Source: Punica granatum (taxonomy: Eukaryota > Streptophyta > Magnoliopsida > Myrtales > Lythraceae). Taken from it: 64,000 bases of DNA. Positions within the stretch are counted from its first letter, which is position 1. Each line of letters starts with the position of its first letter. The notes under the pieces are model-generated. The model was not told where the DNA came from and searched no databases. It was given only the letters and a program-made list of their open reading frames with translations. This document shows positions 13,501 to 26,110 of this stretch, piece after piece. Made by a program: the position numbers and the translations under genes. The stretch spans positions 23,460,568 to 23,524,567 of the forward strand of contig NC_045134.1 of the NCBI RefSeq assembly GCF_007655135.1. Reading direction: 5' to 3'.

Positions 13501-13587
13501 CAATATTCATGATCAGAACACTAACACATCCATATTCGTGATCAGAACACTAACACATCAATATTCATGATCAGAACACTAAGACCT
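13501..13587. repeat. 29-bp minisatellite, three copies
   Basis: Three near-identical 29-base units (13501-13529, 13530-13558, 13559-13587), each containing GATCAGAACACTAA. The homologous flank of copy A has one unit only (2985-3013). Confidence 0.92.
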
Positions 13588-13824
13588 CGAGTCCCAAGGG
13601 TCAATCCTCAAACAAGCAACTTCCTATTCCATACTTCCATTATAACCTAATCCAAATGGTACAATAACAATCAACTCATCTTCAATTCTACAAACGATTT
13701 GAAGAAAAGGCACAAAGAAGAAACAGGAAAGAGACGGAAGGAGCCACCAGAGGCTTCACTTGCTCCATTTGTCCATCTATTAAACACGGCAAGTGAAGTA
13801 GAGCTGCACATCTGCATAGTCCTC

Positions 13825-16408
13825 TCATTCCGAGTCAGGGGAGCCACCCGGAACTAGCTGCGATTCACAGACAATAAACCAGTTAACTGAAGTATAGAAC
13901 TTGAATACTGTGGATAAGACGCAGCGCATTATGGATACCGGATCCAACCCCCCTTTAGCAAGTTGATGCTTCAACCATAAGGTATGCAAAACCCTGAGAC
14001 CTGCAAGCCTCCAAGCACAGGCCTCGAGGAATGCTACCGAAAAGCCTTATCTTGGGCATCGTTTGCTCAAAAGCCAGGGGTCGAAAGTATAGCAACATAT
14101 GCAACCACAGGACTTTCATATCATTATCAACACCAAAAACGGCTTGCAGTGCAGTATAGTGAAGTCTTGACAGACATGCCTTCTCCCACAAGTTTTGGGG
14201 ATGATAAAGTTTCAAAACAAGGCGATTATTTTCAGATCAACATATATGTATATGTCGGATGCCCATAAACAGCACCAATAAAATGGCACAGGATGTACAC
14301 TTCATATTTAAAGAGCAAGACAGTCTATTCAGCACATTCTCAACCACCCTTTTCTTATACTGAATGTTAAAAAGCTACATTTTGCAGCCTCACTCGAGAC
14401 CAGAAGTTAATAGATACTGAAGGTACAGATTGGCAACTTGCATCAAATGACAAACAATGTCAACAACTGCATCGGAATATAGAAACTCAATGAACTCACA
14501 AGAAATACTCTAGAGAGAGAGAGAGAGAGAGAGAACTTACAATGGCTATGTTGTTCCCGTTGAGCAAGATTTGATCCAGCTTGGTAATCCTCCGACCTTC
14601 TGCAGTAATTTCACTGCAACATAAATATGATCGAACAGCATCAATTACTATAACAGGTTGCATTCTTTTCAACTAAGGAAAATTAAAAAGAAAAAGTGAC
14701 AGTGATGACGAATGCCATTAGAATGGACAATTATTCCATGACTTACCTACAAAGGTGTGCAAGTCCATTAATGTTGTTTCAAAGAACCCCAGTATAATAA
14801 ATCATAGTTACAATGTTTTTCTACTTTAAATTTCAAGTTATACCCTTGTAAGATGAGTTTTTATGCATATGAGTCATTCATTCAGCTATACTACTTGGAC
14901 AATGATGTCCAAAAGGTCCAGACGTTATATAATAAAATGCTCCCAATCCCAAAAGCTGAAGATGATAGATACCTTCAACCACTTAAATAAAGGATGTGGA
15001 CATTAATGATTAAACAAAAAAAGAAACCAAATATAACTCACACACAGTGTACACAATTGAAACAATGGATGTATTCTCTCTCAATATGATGATTATAGTG
15101 AACTATTTTCCAACTGACTATACATTCAACAAAGACAATCAAAAGCATATACTAAGTGGATTTACAATAATTTATCCCATTGGAATGTGATGTCATGGTA
15201 CAATATCAATGTAAGCTTAACCCAGAAGAAACCTTTTGTCCCTCCCTTTTAGTAATCTAAGCTAAATGGGTTTTCAATCCCACACAAAATGGAAAATATT
15301 GAAGGGCATAACACCATGAGTGAATGAAAGTTGAGAATGCATTTCAGAGACTATACTTTCCTCATTGTTACTTCCCCCACATATTACACACTGAAGCCAC
15401 TCTAACCAGTCAATGACTAACAAGAATTAATATCCCAAAAGTTGAGACAGGTAAATTTCTGCAATGACACTTCCCTCTTTCCGATATAGGAACCTATATA
15501 AAGGGTTATTGGGCAGCACTCAATGGTGATCATCTATTTCTACTAACGAAATTAAAGGGCAATCATTTTCCATGGGAACTCTTCAGTTTTTCCCAAGAAA
15601 AATCCCTCAGCTGTTTGTTAAAAATCATGAATAAAATGAAGAAGTTTCAAGAATGAATACAAACACTTACAACTGGTTATATTTAATTCTGCCAACTGAA
15701 TTTCGATAAATCTCACCCAATCCACTCACGGACCTAAGATTTCACTCTCCCGACTCCAGACTCCCATTACAATACGATATATCAAACGCAACATTAAACC
15801 CTAAAATCCTAAAACCCATTCCGTGCCTGAACTGTCAAAGCTCAACCATGAACACTATTCCATATCCAACTTCAGAGACTATGTTTTTCGTCCGCAAGAT
15901 GTTGCAGATGTTGAGGCAGCAGGCCATTGAGCAGCCCGAACTAATTCCTCATTGAATTCTAATTCTCTTCCAAATTCTTCAACAACGATTCATCCTAATG
16001 AGTCCAATAGCTAAACAGATAACCAACTCAATGCATTTACAACCAATCACCGCTGAATCGACATAATTTCATCGATTCAAGCCACACAAAACAGTGTCCA
16101 TGTCAATGCGGCAGAAAAATCAAACTTTGAATAGATCGAGGAGGGGGAAACGATAGAGAGAAAAAGAGAGTACTATTCAGTGACGTCTTCGAGGACCATG
16201 TTCACGTAGACGTCGAAGCCCCTGAGGGTGCCAACGAGCTCCTTGTCGCCCTTCATTATCACCCAAATCTTCGAACCTATGCACCGGTCGATCAACTCTG
16301 CACCATCGCCAAGTCAGTCGCGTTTGCTCCCCGAGAAAGCAAAGCAAGAGGGAGGAACAAAAGAGAGAGCGAACCTGAAGGAAGGAGCTGCGAAGGATTG
16401 TTGGCCAT
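13825..16408 (-). CDS. LSM5: Sm-like protein LSM5, four exons, 87 aa
   Basis: LSM5 is one subunit of the heteroheptameric LSM1-7 ring (cytoplasmic mRNA decapping) and LSM2-8 ring (nuclear U6 snRNA binding, splicing). Exons on the minus strand: 16375-16408 ([11 protein letters not shown]), 16174-16297, 14541-14613, 13825-13857. All junctions are GT-AG and phases add up to 264 coding bases. Visible motifs: [20 protein letters not shown], then [20 protein letters not shown] (Sm1 motif) and [18 protein letters not shown] (Sm2 with the conserved NG). The usual plant length is about 88 aa, so it is complete. Introns 2 (1,560 bp) and 3 (683 bp) are long; parts of both are copied behind thiolase copy A. 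It converges with thiolase copy B. A GA microsatellite near 14514-14534 sits just behind the exon 3 donor. Confidence 0.95.
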
Positions 16409-16780
16409 GGATGGAAGCTTGGAGGACAGAGAGAGAGAGAGTAGCAGTGAAAGACTTGACGAGCTGACGAGCAGTCTTCTTCTTCAAGCGCTCAGCCCGC
16501 CGAAAGAAGACGGACAGTCCATTGAGGAAGCCAAGAGGGCAAGACTGTAATTTGTGGGTTCTCTGGGGGCATAATATCTGATACTTGCTAATTGACCAAA
16601 AATACCCTTCCCGAGAAACGAAACCGCGGCTGCATGTGGGCCTTACTTGGGCCAGGCTCGGCTTAGCCAGCCCAATCTGGACAGCTGGGCGGGCCCGAAT
16701 ATTTTGTCAAGCCTACCCACCCGACGGAACGGCTACCTCAATTAGGAAAGAGAGATTTCGGACTTTCGCCGCGACACGAT
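16409..16780. other. LSM5 upstream region
   Basis: This should hold the LSM5 5' UTR and promoter. It contains a GA run at about 16428-16441. No TATA-type box was clear, and no gene was recognised on the other strand. Confidence 0.4.
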
Positions 16781-16904
16781 AATTCACCAATTGTGTTCCA
16801 AATAGAACGCGACAAAAGCACGATTCGATTTGGAACTAGGATGATATGACACAACTATTGAATACGTAACGCATCTTGTAATCAACATCCATTGACTTTG
16901 TACT

Positions 16905-17107
16905 AACCACCGTCGATTAGGCGATACTATTTTGGGGAACTTATCCGGTCTCATCCCGTATTGTCCGGGGCCGAAATAAACACAGTCAATTGCTAAAGTA
17001 CATATAGTTGACTGCACTAAAACTCTTAATTCAATCGACTATGTTATATTTTATAATCGACGGTGTTTATTTCGGGATGGTACAGGACTGGACCAGATAA
17101 ATTTCCT
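16905..17107. mobile_element. Hairpin-forming MITE-like inverted repeat
   Basis: Two arms, about 16905-16990 and 17053-17107, are imperfect reverse complements. They share GGAAC/TTATCCGG...CCGAAATAAACAC with its inverted partner GTGTTTATTTCGGGATGG...CAGATAAATTTCC, and CCGTCGATTA with TAATCGACGG. There is no coding potential. Ends and target duplication could not be fixed. Confidence 0.5.
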
Positions 17108-18310
17108 ACTATTATTTAAGGACTGTGTAGGGATACTGAGCAGACTCGGAACCTGTCGGAATCAACCAATTAGGTAGGGTCTAAATCGAACTAAAAATAA
17201 AGTATGATTCGGGTAATAATTCAAATAACTTATGAAAATGGATTCCGATTCGAATTCCACTGTACAGGTACCTAGAAATTGAACCGAAACTTATATCCGG
17301 ACCTTGTTTCTTCTTCTTTTTTTGTCCCGGTAAAATTTTATTTTATTTATATGTTACAGTAATTTGTACTTCATATTTTATAAACATAATGAAATTATTG
17401 TATTTAAAGAAAACTTAAGATCAAGTCCAAATTCTAAACCATGAATCTCTAATCAGCGGCCTCGGTCTCTTCTTCCACTTCTTTTCCTCTTGCCCTTCCG
17501 CCTTTTTCCACCCGTCTGAGACTAGTTTTATTGTGGATATCCAATTTTATTTTGTTATTTTGGATGATGGGAAAGATATTTTTTTCGATTTTATTTATTT
17601 TAGTTATTGTCTTCGAAATATATATATATATAGAGAGGTTTCTACATTATACCCAAAACCTGTGATATAATACAAATTTCAAGTAGGTTCAATTTCAGGT
17701 CTCAACATGATAAGGTTCAATTTCAAAATCTTGAAACTGATTATTTATAGAGTAGGATTTATATACTATGAAAAATACAGGGTACTCGAAGTCGCGCATC
17801 CCTTGTATTTTAGGTTTAACAGATTACGATATGTATAATGTGCATATGGAACTTTTGTTCTCCCTTTTTCTTTCGTAAATGGCCTGCTGAATCTTATATT
17901 TTTTCATAGATTGAAAGTAACTATACAGTCGCTCATGGTAGATGGAAACCTTTTTAACAATCTGATCGAGGCTCGGCAATCAAACGGCAACCCTGAAAAG
18001 ATAAGAGAATTATTAGAAACTGCAATCCCTCGCCATAAATGAAGACCGGCTCGACAAGCTCTACTGGCGAGAATCGACGTCGAGCTGCACCCCATGTCCC
18101 ATGTCATAGTGATCACATGTTGATGTACGTACGAAAATATTCAATTTTCTCAGGTACACATTGATATAAATGGTAGGAGGAGGAACACATACTAACCAAT
18201 TGGTGGATCCCTCAATTTTTCCAAGCGGATCAGCCAAATTCCACGGTGAAGTTTACTGCCGCAAGCAAATATAAACCGCATTTTCCTCAGACCATTTGAC
18301 AGCGTTCAAC
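17108..18310. other. AT-rich intergenic sequence
   Basis: No gene recognised. A short minus-strand open frame at 17904-18116 has no recognisable similarity and is likely chance. Confidence 0.4.
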
Positions 18311-18321
18311 TTGAGAAATTC

Positions 18322-18596
18322 ATGGCGTGTTTGGTTTTAGAGTTGAGTTGAGTTTTGATTTTAATTGGGTATAATAATTATTTTGTTGAATTATGAGAAA
18401 AAGTGTTAAAAAATAATGAATAGTTGAGAGAATTTAGTATTAAAAATTGAATTGAATATAATGAATGTGTATGTGAATTTATGTATGGACCTCACCATTT
18501 TTACTTTAAAGAGTTAATTTTTATTGTGTAGTGAGTAGAGTTAAAGTTAGAATTAAAATTTTAAAATTCGATTGCGAAATCAAACGAAAACTCATG
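18322..18596. mobile_element. MITE, family with GTGTTTGG ends (copy 1)
   Basis: Starts near GCGTGTTTGGTTTTAGAG and ends near AAATCAAACGAAAAC, which are inverted partners. Internal sequence, such as AATGAATAGTTGAGAGAATTTAG, is shared with the elements at 49878-50155 (reverse orientation) and 61905-62205. Confidence 0.6.
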
Positions 18597-19189
18597 CATA
18601 ACCACTTGGAATTAATAAATTATTTGGGATATAATCACAGTGGAAAGGTACACTTGGCAAATTGAACCGTCAATATTCGGCCTTTACTAAGGGTCTACAT
18701 TGTGTAATTGGACAAGTCGATGCTCAAGAACGGATAAGTATCGGTCATTTTTAATGATGACTCCTCATGGTCTTGATTTTTTTTTTCCAGCCATGCTCTT
18801 CATGCTCTCATTGAAAAACATAAACCTATTAGATTTTTAACGAGCTTTTAATTTTTTTGGATGTGCATATTAGTAACCGAAAATTCAATAAGTCCCGACT
18901 AATTCAGTTTAAGTTAAATCGGTTCACTAAGTGATAAATCTCTCTCAATTATACATTTTTTCTATTTATAAAACTCAATCATGAGATCTTATTTAAAGGA
19001 AATAAGTGTCGAATCGCTTAAACCAATTCATATAAGTAATGGCTTTTAATTTTGAATGTTACCCCTTGTTTGGATTTGTGAGAGCTAACATTTTTATATC
19101 AAATAGCATACATATACTTACATACTCATATATATATATATATATATTATAATCAGGTTAGTGGGGCAAAAATAAAATAAAATAAAATA

Positions 19190-21222
19190 AAAGCAGGGGA
19201 CCCCACGTGGCCCTCATCTCTCCCCCAAGCTTCTTCCACCACCTTAGTATCTATTTATTTATTTTTCCCATCCTTCTCTGTTCGGTTTTCACGGGAGAGG
19301 AACAAAGAAGAAAAAGAAACGGAGCAAGAGAGGAACAGAGAGAAAGAGAGAGAGCTCTGTCCGAGAGAAAACAAGAGAGTGAGATGAGAAAGGGTCGGAA
19401 GGGGGAGGTAAGAATCGAATAGTTTGATAGACCAATTTAGGTATCTTTTACTGATTTCATGTTGTTTGAGTTCTTTTCATCAATCCTGTTCTTTCTCTTT
19501 AAATTGGATAGCAACGTGTGGGTTTGTGGATTCAAAAATTCGAGTAGAGCAAGGATAGGGAACATTTATGAGTAGAAGGGCAGCTGATAGTGTTTATTTT
19601 GATTGTATGGGAACTTAATCGAGCTGGACAGTGGTAATACAAAGCTGAAACATGGGTGTGATTGCAGAGGTGAATTTCTGCAGAAAACAGACAAGTTAAG
19701 GGATGTTTCGGGAGTCGATCGAAAGGTGAGTTATTAACCGTTTTCTATGAAACTTCAGAGGGTGATTTCTAGTTGTATAAGCTTCGTCTTGATATGTTGA
19801 GCTCATCAACACGTGCTCATTTGGCTGCCTATGCGATAATTTTTTATCCATTCCTTTTAGTGAAATATTTTTCGGTTATCCACCAATTGTATTGGTGAAG
19901 AATTTCTGGGTTATCCAAGAATTATTTCTTGATGATTATTGGTGTTGTTTTGTTGGGAGATGGTTACGGTGGATGAATTGCTTTCTCATCCTTTTTGGTG
20001 GGAAATTTACTAAATCTGGAACTGAGAAACTTCAGATTATGTTTGTTTTCGAATCCTTTATTGTTAGTCACGCCTAAGACAAGAGTTGAGCTTAAATTCG
20101 GTTTAGTTATTGATAGGTCGAGTGCTTAGACATTACTGATCTTGCTTTTTAGAAGTTTAGGTAATTTCATTAAGTAGTTAGCTATTAGGATGAACTGGTG
20201 ATTTATTTAGTGTTGAGGCCAAAAGGGTGTTGTTCGGTACCTTATTATTAGGAGGAACGAACTATTGGTAAATGAATATGATTACTTACACTATTCTTGT
20301 TCTTATAGTCTTATTAATATTCACGTATGGAAATTTAGAGGAACTTGTCTTATTAGTGGAAAAAAGAAGAAGAAGAAGAAGAAGAAGAAGAAAATATGTC
20401 AAGTAGAAGACCTATAATTAATTCTTTTCATTGATTTAAGTGCCGTCATCTGAACTAGTCTAGTTTTGATATTTATTTTTAAGTATGATGAGACTATTTT
20501 CTTCGGGTATTAGGATATGTGGGCTGATCTAGTTAGTTTGAATTGTATGTCAATATATATATACATTATGATGGATCAATAATCTTGATAAATTACCTAG
20601 CGTAAGAATATAGTAGTAAAGAATTTTGTTGCTGCCTTATATGGAGTGTTTGGTGGCTAGTGCTATTGTTGTATTTAAATCTTAGCTTCATTGATCCTCT
20701 AAGGCCATTGTAGGATGATTTTGTATGAGAATTAGTGAAGAAAATGATTGTTAGAAATAACTTGTTTTTCAGGCTATACTCGTGATTGATAGGAGTTGAG
20801 GACATCGATTGTGCACCCTGAAGGTTAAGTTTGGCGAATCATTTTTGGTGTTAGGGGAGTACTTCATTCCATTGTGAAATGATATATATATATATATATA
20901 TTATGTGAGTACTCTATTTCCTTGTAAAATGATGTATTATAGTTATATAAATTATTTAGGAAGAATATTATGATAGTTAGAGATTAAGAAATCGGTCTTG
21001 TCATGTTGTGTGAAGTGATTTGAGAGATATTGCCCTTTTATGTGTAATTTTGATTTGAGATATGCAGTGTGATCGTGTATACTGATTGTGTGTGAGATAT
21101 GTGATGATAACATGCTGCCATTGTAATGTGATTGAGATTGTGTTTGGGTATGATAATATATGAGATCAGATGGCATGGTTGCAGTTGATTGTACTTGTGA
21201 TTGTTGTTTGAATATAGCCATG
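19190..21222. other. Non-coding repeat-rich stretch; possible LTR or non-coding transcript
   Basis: GA-rich sequence at 19290-19420 is followed by splice-like motifs and AT-rich DNA with no long open frame. A (GAA)n run lies at 20364-20393 and a (TA)n run at 20882-20900. Together with the downstream minisatellite and TCGTTACA-type end it could belong to one large LTR, which is an inference only. Confidence 0.3.
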
Positions 21223-21443
21223 AGACCGCTGATCCTGCGAGATATAAATTGGACGCCTAGACCGCTGATCCGGCGGGATACAAAAATGGACGCCTACACC
21301 GCTGATCCGGCGGGATATAAAAATGGACGTCTAGACCGCTGATCCGGCGGGATACAAAAAGGGACACCTAGACCGCTGATCCGGTGGGATACAAAAATGG
21401 ACCCTTAGACCGCTGATCCGGCGGGATACAAAAAGGGACGCCT
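21223..21443. repeat. 37-bp minisatellite, six copies
   Basis: Six head-to-tail units (the first 36 bp, the others 37 bp), each starting AGACCGCTGATCCGGCGGGA or a close variant. They are GC-richer than their surroundings. Short open frames across it are not genes. Confidence 0.95.
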
Positions 21444-21633
21444 AGACTCCTACTGCCGGAGGATAATGGGCAGCCCCCGCTTATGAGAAAGGAAATGAGG
21501 AATTTGTGGATATGAGTGCGGGGTCACGGTACCGTCACAACTCTGTTGCGAGGAAATGCAACCCTATGGCTATATTGATTGGTTTGTATGGTATATTGTT
21601 TGGCCGGTATGATTGTTGGAGATGTGTTGATTG

Positions 21634-22696
21634 TTGAGATTGTTGGAGGTGTGATAATTGTTGAGATTGTCTGAAGTTGTTCTATGAAAACCGTATTGTT
21701 GCTAGAGTTGGATCTGTCAATTGATTGTGTTGTGAGTTGCTATGGAATGCTAATGAATGGATATTCAATGTTTATGTGATATTGGGTGTTAGAGAAACGG
21801 TTGGGAGGGTTGTGTGAATTGGTTAATAGAACTTAAATTTAGTTATTATATTTGATATAATTATTATTACAGTTTGTGTATATAAATATTTATTTATTAT
21901 GTGTGGGTGAGCTGATAGTTGCATTGCATGTGATTTTATTATTTATTTGAATATTTGGTTGTTTCCAATTAAATGAATTATTTGCATATATTTTTTGAGA
22001 TTGTTGGAGGTGTGATAATTGTTGAGATTGTCTGAAGTTGTTCTATGAAAACCGTATTGTTGCTAGAGTTGGATCTGTCAATTGATTGTGTTGTGAGTTG
22101 CTATGGAATGCTAATGAATGGATATTCAATGTTTATGTGATATTGGGTGTTAGAGAAACGATTGGCAGGGTTGTGTGAATTGGTTAATAGAACTTAAATT
22201 TAGTTATTATATTTGATATAATTATTATTACAGTTTGTGTATATAAATATTTATATATTATGTGTGGGTGAGCCGATAGTTGCATTGCATGTGATTTTAT
22301 TATTTATTTGAATATTTGGTTGTTTCCAATTAAATGAATTATTTGCATATATTTTTTGAGATTGTTGGAGGTGTGATAATTGTTGAGATTGTCTAAAGTT
22401 GTTCTATGAAAACCGTATTGTTGCTAGAGTTGGATCTGTCAATTTATTGTGTTGTGAGTTGCTATGGAATGCTAATGAATTGATATTCAATGTTTATGTG
22501 ATATTGGGTGTTAGAGAAATGGTTGGAAGGGTTGTGTGAATTGGTTAATAGAACTTAAATTTAGTTATTATATTTGATATAATTATTATTACAGTTTGTG
22601 TATATAAATATTTATATATTATGTGTGGGTGAGCTGATAGTTGCATTGCATGTGATTTTATTATTTATTTGAATATTTGGTTGTTTCCAATTAAAT
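21634..22696. repeat. 361-bp tandem repeat, about three copies
   Basis: Units start at 21634, 21995 and 22356, an exact period of 361 bases. The last unit stops after about 341 bases. Differences between units are only a few substitutions, so amplification is recent. No coding potential. Confidence 0.95.
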
Positions 22697-22893
22697 ATTT
22701 ATTTGATAATAATTCATTTTTACTCTGAAATATAGTATTTGAGATGCAGCTCACACCCTGCATATATTTTTCCAGATAAGCTTCTAGCTGCGCGGAAGAA
22801 ACACTTTTTGATATCGGGGATCAGCTCGGAGAACTCGGTAGGGACCTTAGTTATTTGATAGATATCCTTTTTGGTATAGGATGGATTTAAAAA

Positions 22894-23106
22894 TGTTACG
22901 ACCTGAAATTTTGTTTAGTTGTATTACTGATATGGGTGCGACGAAGAAAATTTCTCTCTTTTGAGATGTATATACATATTAGAGCTTACTAGGTTGGTTT
23001 TATATTTTTGGGAATTTTATGGAAAGCCAGTTTTAGGCGAATAGTTTGTGGTAATGGATATCGAGGAAAGATAGGGAAAATTCAGCTGAAATTTTGGGTC
23101 GTTACA
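22894..23106. mobile_element. LTR-like or TIR-like 213-bp segment
   Basis: Begins TGTTACGACCTGAAATTTTG and ends CTGAAATTTTGGGTCGTTACA, so it has TG...CA borders and inverted ends. TGTAACGACC-type ends are common in plant Ty3/gypsy LTRs. No target duplication is visible, so it could be a short LTR, or the last part of a long one that includes the tandem repeats upstream. Confidence 0.4.
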
Positions 23107-23204
23107 GGATTGAAGGGAAATTTTGATTGAAAGAGCGTAAATTGTATGGAAATTTTGAATAACTTTATACAAAGTTGGAAAACTCACAAGGAATGAGATT
23201 TTGT

Positions 23205-23340
23205 ATAGTAGCACAAGTGGTTATCCGGGAGCACGAGGTCACAATTTCAATTCTCGTCACTGAAATTTTCGTGCTCTTTTATTTTGCTTTACTATTTTTA
23301 TTCTTATACCCTAAAGTCCTAATATAATCGAAAAAAAAAG
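23205..23340 (+). mobile_element. Possible SINE remnant
   Basis: TGGTTATCCGGGAGC followed about 30 bases later by AATTTCAATTCTCG resembles degenerate A and B boxes, and the stretch ends in T-rich then A-rich sequence. Weak evidence. Confidence 0.25.
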
Positions 23341-23539
23341 AAAAAGAAAAAAAAAGGGAAGTCTCCCTTCCATTCCCAACGTTAGTTGGTGACGGTCGCC
23401 TATTGAGCTTTCGGATATTATGATTCACACAGAAAAAAAAATCTTCTATTAATCTTTGTTGATTTAAGTAGCTCAACGCATATTTCTTTTAAGTAAAATT
23501 TCGAATTTAAGTGGATAGGAAAAAATTCGCGATTAGAAA

Positions 23540-24185
23540 AACTTTACCTTTTAATTGAATAGAAAAAAAAAACTCGCGATTAGGAAATTTTTACTTTTTA
23601 ATGAATCAATTTGATCCAAAATTGGATTAGTCAAGACATTGGACTTCATGATGCTAAGTGGCACTCACCGAAAGAATTTTTTTTTGAAATACTTTTATTC
23701 ATATGAACGAAATTGAACTAGCCTAATGAATGATGATATGTTTATGACACGAATAAATCCCATAATTCCATATATCAATACCTTGGGGTCAAGTCACTCG
23801 CATTGTCACTCGACGTTTCCTTTGCCATGGAAAATGTAGGGTAGTGCTTAGTCTAACACAATAAATCGCGATCCCAACAAGCATTTTCTTTTAATAAATT
23901 GTCTTCCACACATGGCCGAACTTAAGATATTAGGATCCGAAACCTACTGAAAACATTACATAAACTAGGATCAAACCGACGTCCGAGCAGATATTAATAG
24001 CCAAAAGAGAACACCAATCTTGTTGAAATATTTTCTTAACGTTTCCAAAATACAAAACAATGATGTTAAAAAATTAAAAAAGCGTAAGAAAAAGAAAAAG
24101 AAGAAAACAGTCATATCTCCTTCGTCTTTTCCCACCACAACACGTCCCACTTTTAACCACCACCCAGCGTTCTTCAACTACCCAT
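23540..24185 (+). repeat. F-box upstream segment, intact copy
   Basis: Homologous to 4950-5544 plus 6093-6125. This copy lacks the inverted-repeat element and keeps the single CTTTTAACCA site near 24150. It directly precedes the F-box gene and should contain its promoter. Confidence 0.8.
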
Positions 24186-24187
24186 AA

Positions 24188-26110
24188 ATGTCTCATCTCT
24201 CTCTCTCTCTGAACTCTGAGCTAACAATCAAACCAACCAACCGCACAGTGGCATCAGAACGACGAGGAACAGCGCTGACAACAATGCCGGAAGCCTCAGG
24301 GCCAGCAGCCGGAGGAGGGTCCACCTTCGACACCCTCTCCACGGACCTGACGGAGCTCATCCTCGGCCGCCTCCCCCTCCTCTCCCTCTTCCGCGCCTCC
24401 GCCGTATGCAAGCCCTGGCGCTCCCTCATCTCCGCCCAAACCTTCCCCTCCCCCTACACCGCCGGCGGAACAGCCTCCCCTCCCTGGTTCTTCCTCTTCG
24501 GCTTCCATAACACCTCCTCCCGCAACCACCAGTCCTTCGCCTTCGACCCCGTCTCCTACTCCTGGTTCTCCCTCCCCACCACCCTCCTCGCCGGCGGCGG
24601 CGGCGGTGCCCTCCAGGACCCTTCCTCCTCCTCCTCCTTGATCGCCTCGTCGGGGTTCCTCTTCACCACGACCCCCTGCTTCAGCTTCACCCGCCTTTTC
24701 TCCCCAACCTGGCGCGTAACTTCCCCGCTCCACTTCCCCCGCATCAACCCCCTACTCGCCGTCTTCGAAGACACCCCCTCCTCCCCCTCGCCGTCCGCCA
24801 CGCCTCGCTTTGTCGTCGTCGGCGGGGTCCGCTTCATAGGGAACCTCGTGGACATCGAGGACCGGCTCGCCGTCGAGATCTACGACCCCCGCTCTGATTC
24901 CTGGAACCTCTGCCCACCTCTTCCAGCTGAGTTCCGTTCCGGTAATGATTCCCAATATTTTCATCTTCTGCCAGCCATCCCGTAAATGAACGTATAAATC
25001 TCGAATTCGCAGGCAGAAACTAGACAAAAGCTTCAATTTTGCTGCTTTAAGTAATAGAAATGGAATGTAAGGGTTCTCATCGGATCTTGATTAGTATGGA
25101 AAATTCGGAAGCATGTCGTCGGCTAATTCTCGAATGGATCCTCGATTTGGGATAAGATAGATCAATCGGGAGATGAAAAAGGTCGAACTAGGAGGCAGAA
25201 TTGGAAGAGAAGCGCCGCGATTAGTAAAAAATCAAAACTGTGTATGTCAGTCTTAAGATGCATTCCGTTTTCTGTCGCTCGTAATGTAATTCTAGTTCGG
25301 GAGCAGTACTTTTAAAGGCGGAACTCTGGTTCTGATTAGCGTTCGTCGTGATTGTCATCGAATGTTTGATGATGAGACTTTGCATTTCTCTTGATACGGA
25401 CATGTTTTGGTTTCATGGTACTACAGAACTTCTGAAGAAGCTCATTTGGCACCTTAGCACGCGCTGTTATTCTTCTGAAGTATTGGTTGGTTCGAAGAAG
25501 ATTGACAATAGACTTCTGTCATTTGTTCGTTAATTGATTAATCCCGATTCAACTTTCTCCAACAGGCAACTCCTCGCAGTCCCTATCCTCTGCGCTCTTC
25601 AAGGACAGGCTCTATGTGTTCGGGATCTACTCCTCCTTCATCTCGGCCTTTGATCTGCGAAGTCGGATGTGGAGCGATGTCCAGACCCTCAGGCCACCAG
25701 GAGCGATCTTCTCCTTCCTGATCGCGTGCAGTGCAGGCCTCATGCTTGCTGGAATGTGCCTAGGCCCCGTTGGCCCTTCCTTCAACCTGTGGGAAGTGGA
25801 CGAGGGGACGATGGAGTTCAGAGAGATCGCGATCATGCCACAGGAGCTGCTGTACGGACTAGTCGATAGCGAGGAAGCTGACGATAAGTTTGCGAGCTTG
25901 AAGTGCGTCGGCTCGGGCAACTTTATATATGTGTTCAACGAGGAGTACCACAAGAAATACCCTGCCTGTGTCTGCGAGATCGGGGGTGAGAACAAGAGGT
26001 GCACTTGGAGGAGGCTTCCCGATTTGCCCTCACCTGTCAACAAGTTCCACAAGGTGATCAGCTTCTGCTCCTCAGTCTCAATCAGAGATGTTCTTAATGC
26101 CGGAGATTAG
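24188..26110 (+). CDS. F-box/kelch-type protein, two exons
   Basis: Probable substrate-recognition subunit of an SCF ubiquitin ligase. Exon 1 is 24188-24941 (donor GTAATG) and exon 2 is 25566-26110 (acceptor CAACAG). The joined frame is clean and gives 432 aa from the first ATG. A second ATG at 24284 ([11 protein letters not shown], 400 aa) has a better context, and the first 32 residues are Ser/Thr-rich without family features, so the shorter form may be real. The F-box lies at about residues 47-82 ([35 protein letters not shown] in two parts). The rest has kelch-like strands, for example [15 protein letters not shown] and [14 protein letters not shown]. It resembles the At3g24760 group, from memory only. 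Exon 1 is very GC-rich for the region. Confidence 0.9.

Noticed and set aside
21160..21342. 60-codon frame with repeated RRDTKMD-like units
   Set aside because: The repeat in the protein is just the 37-bp minisatellite; 37 is not a multiple of 3, so the frame does not persist through the array.
21223..21443. Considered as a CRISPR array because of regularly spaced repeats
   Set aside because: Units abut without unique spacers and the DNA is plant nuclear; it is a minisatellite.
24296..24733. 145-codon Gly/Glu-rich minus-strand frame
   Set aside because: It is the antisense of the GC-rich F-box exon, where stops are rare by composition.
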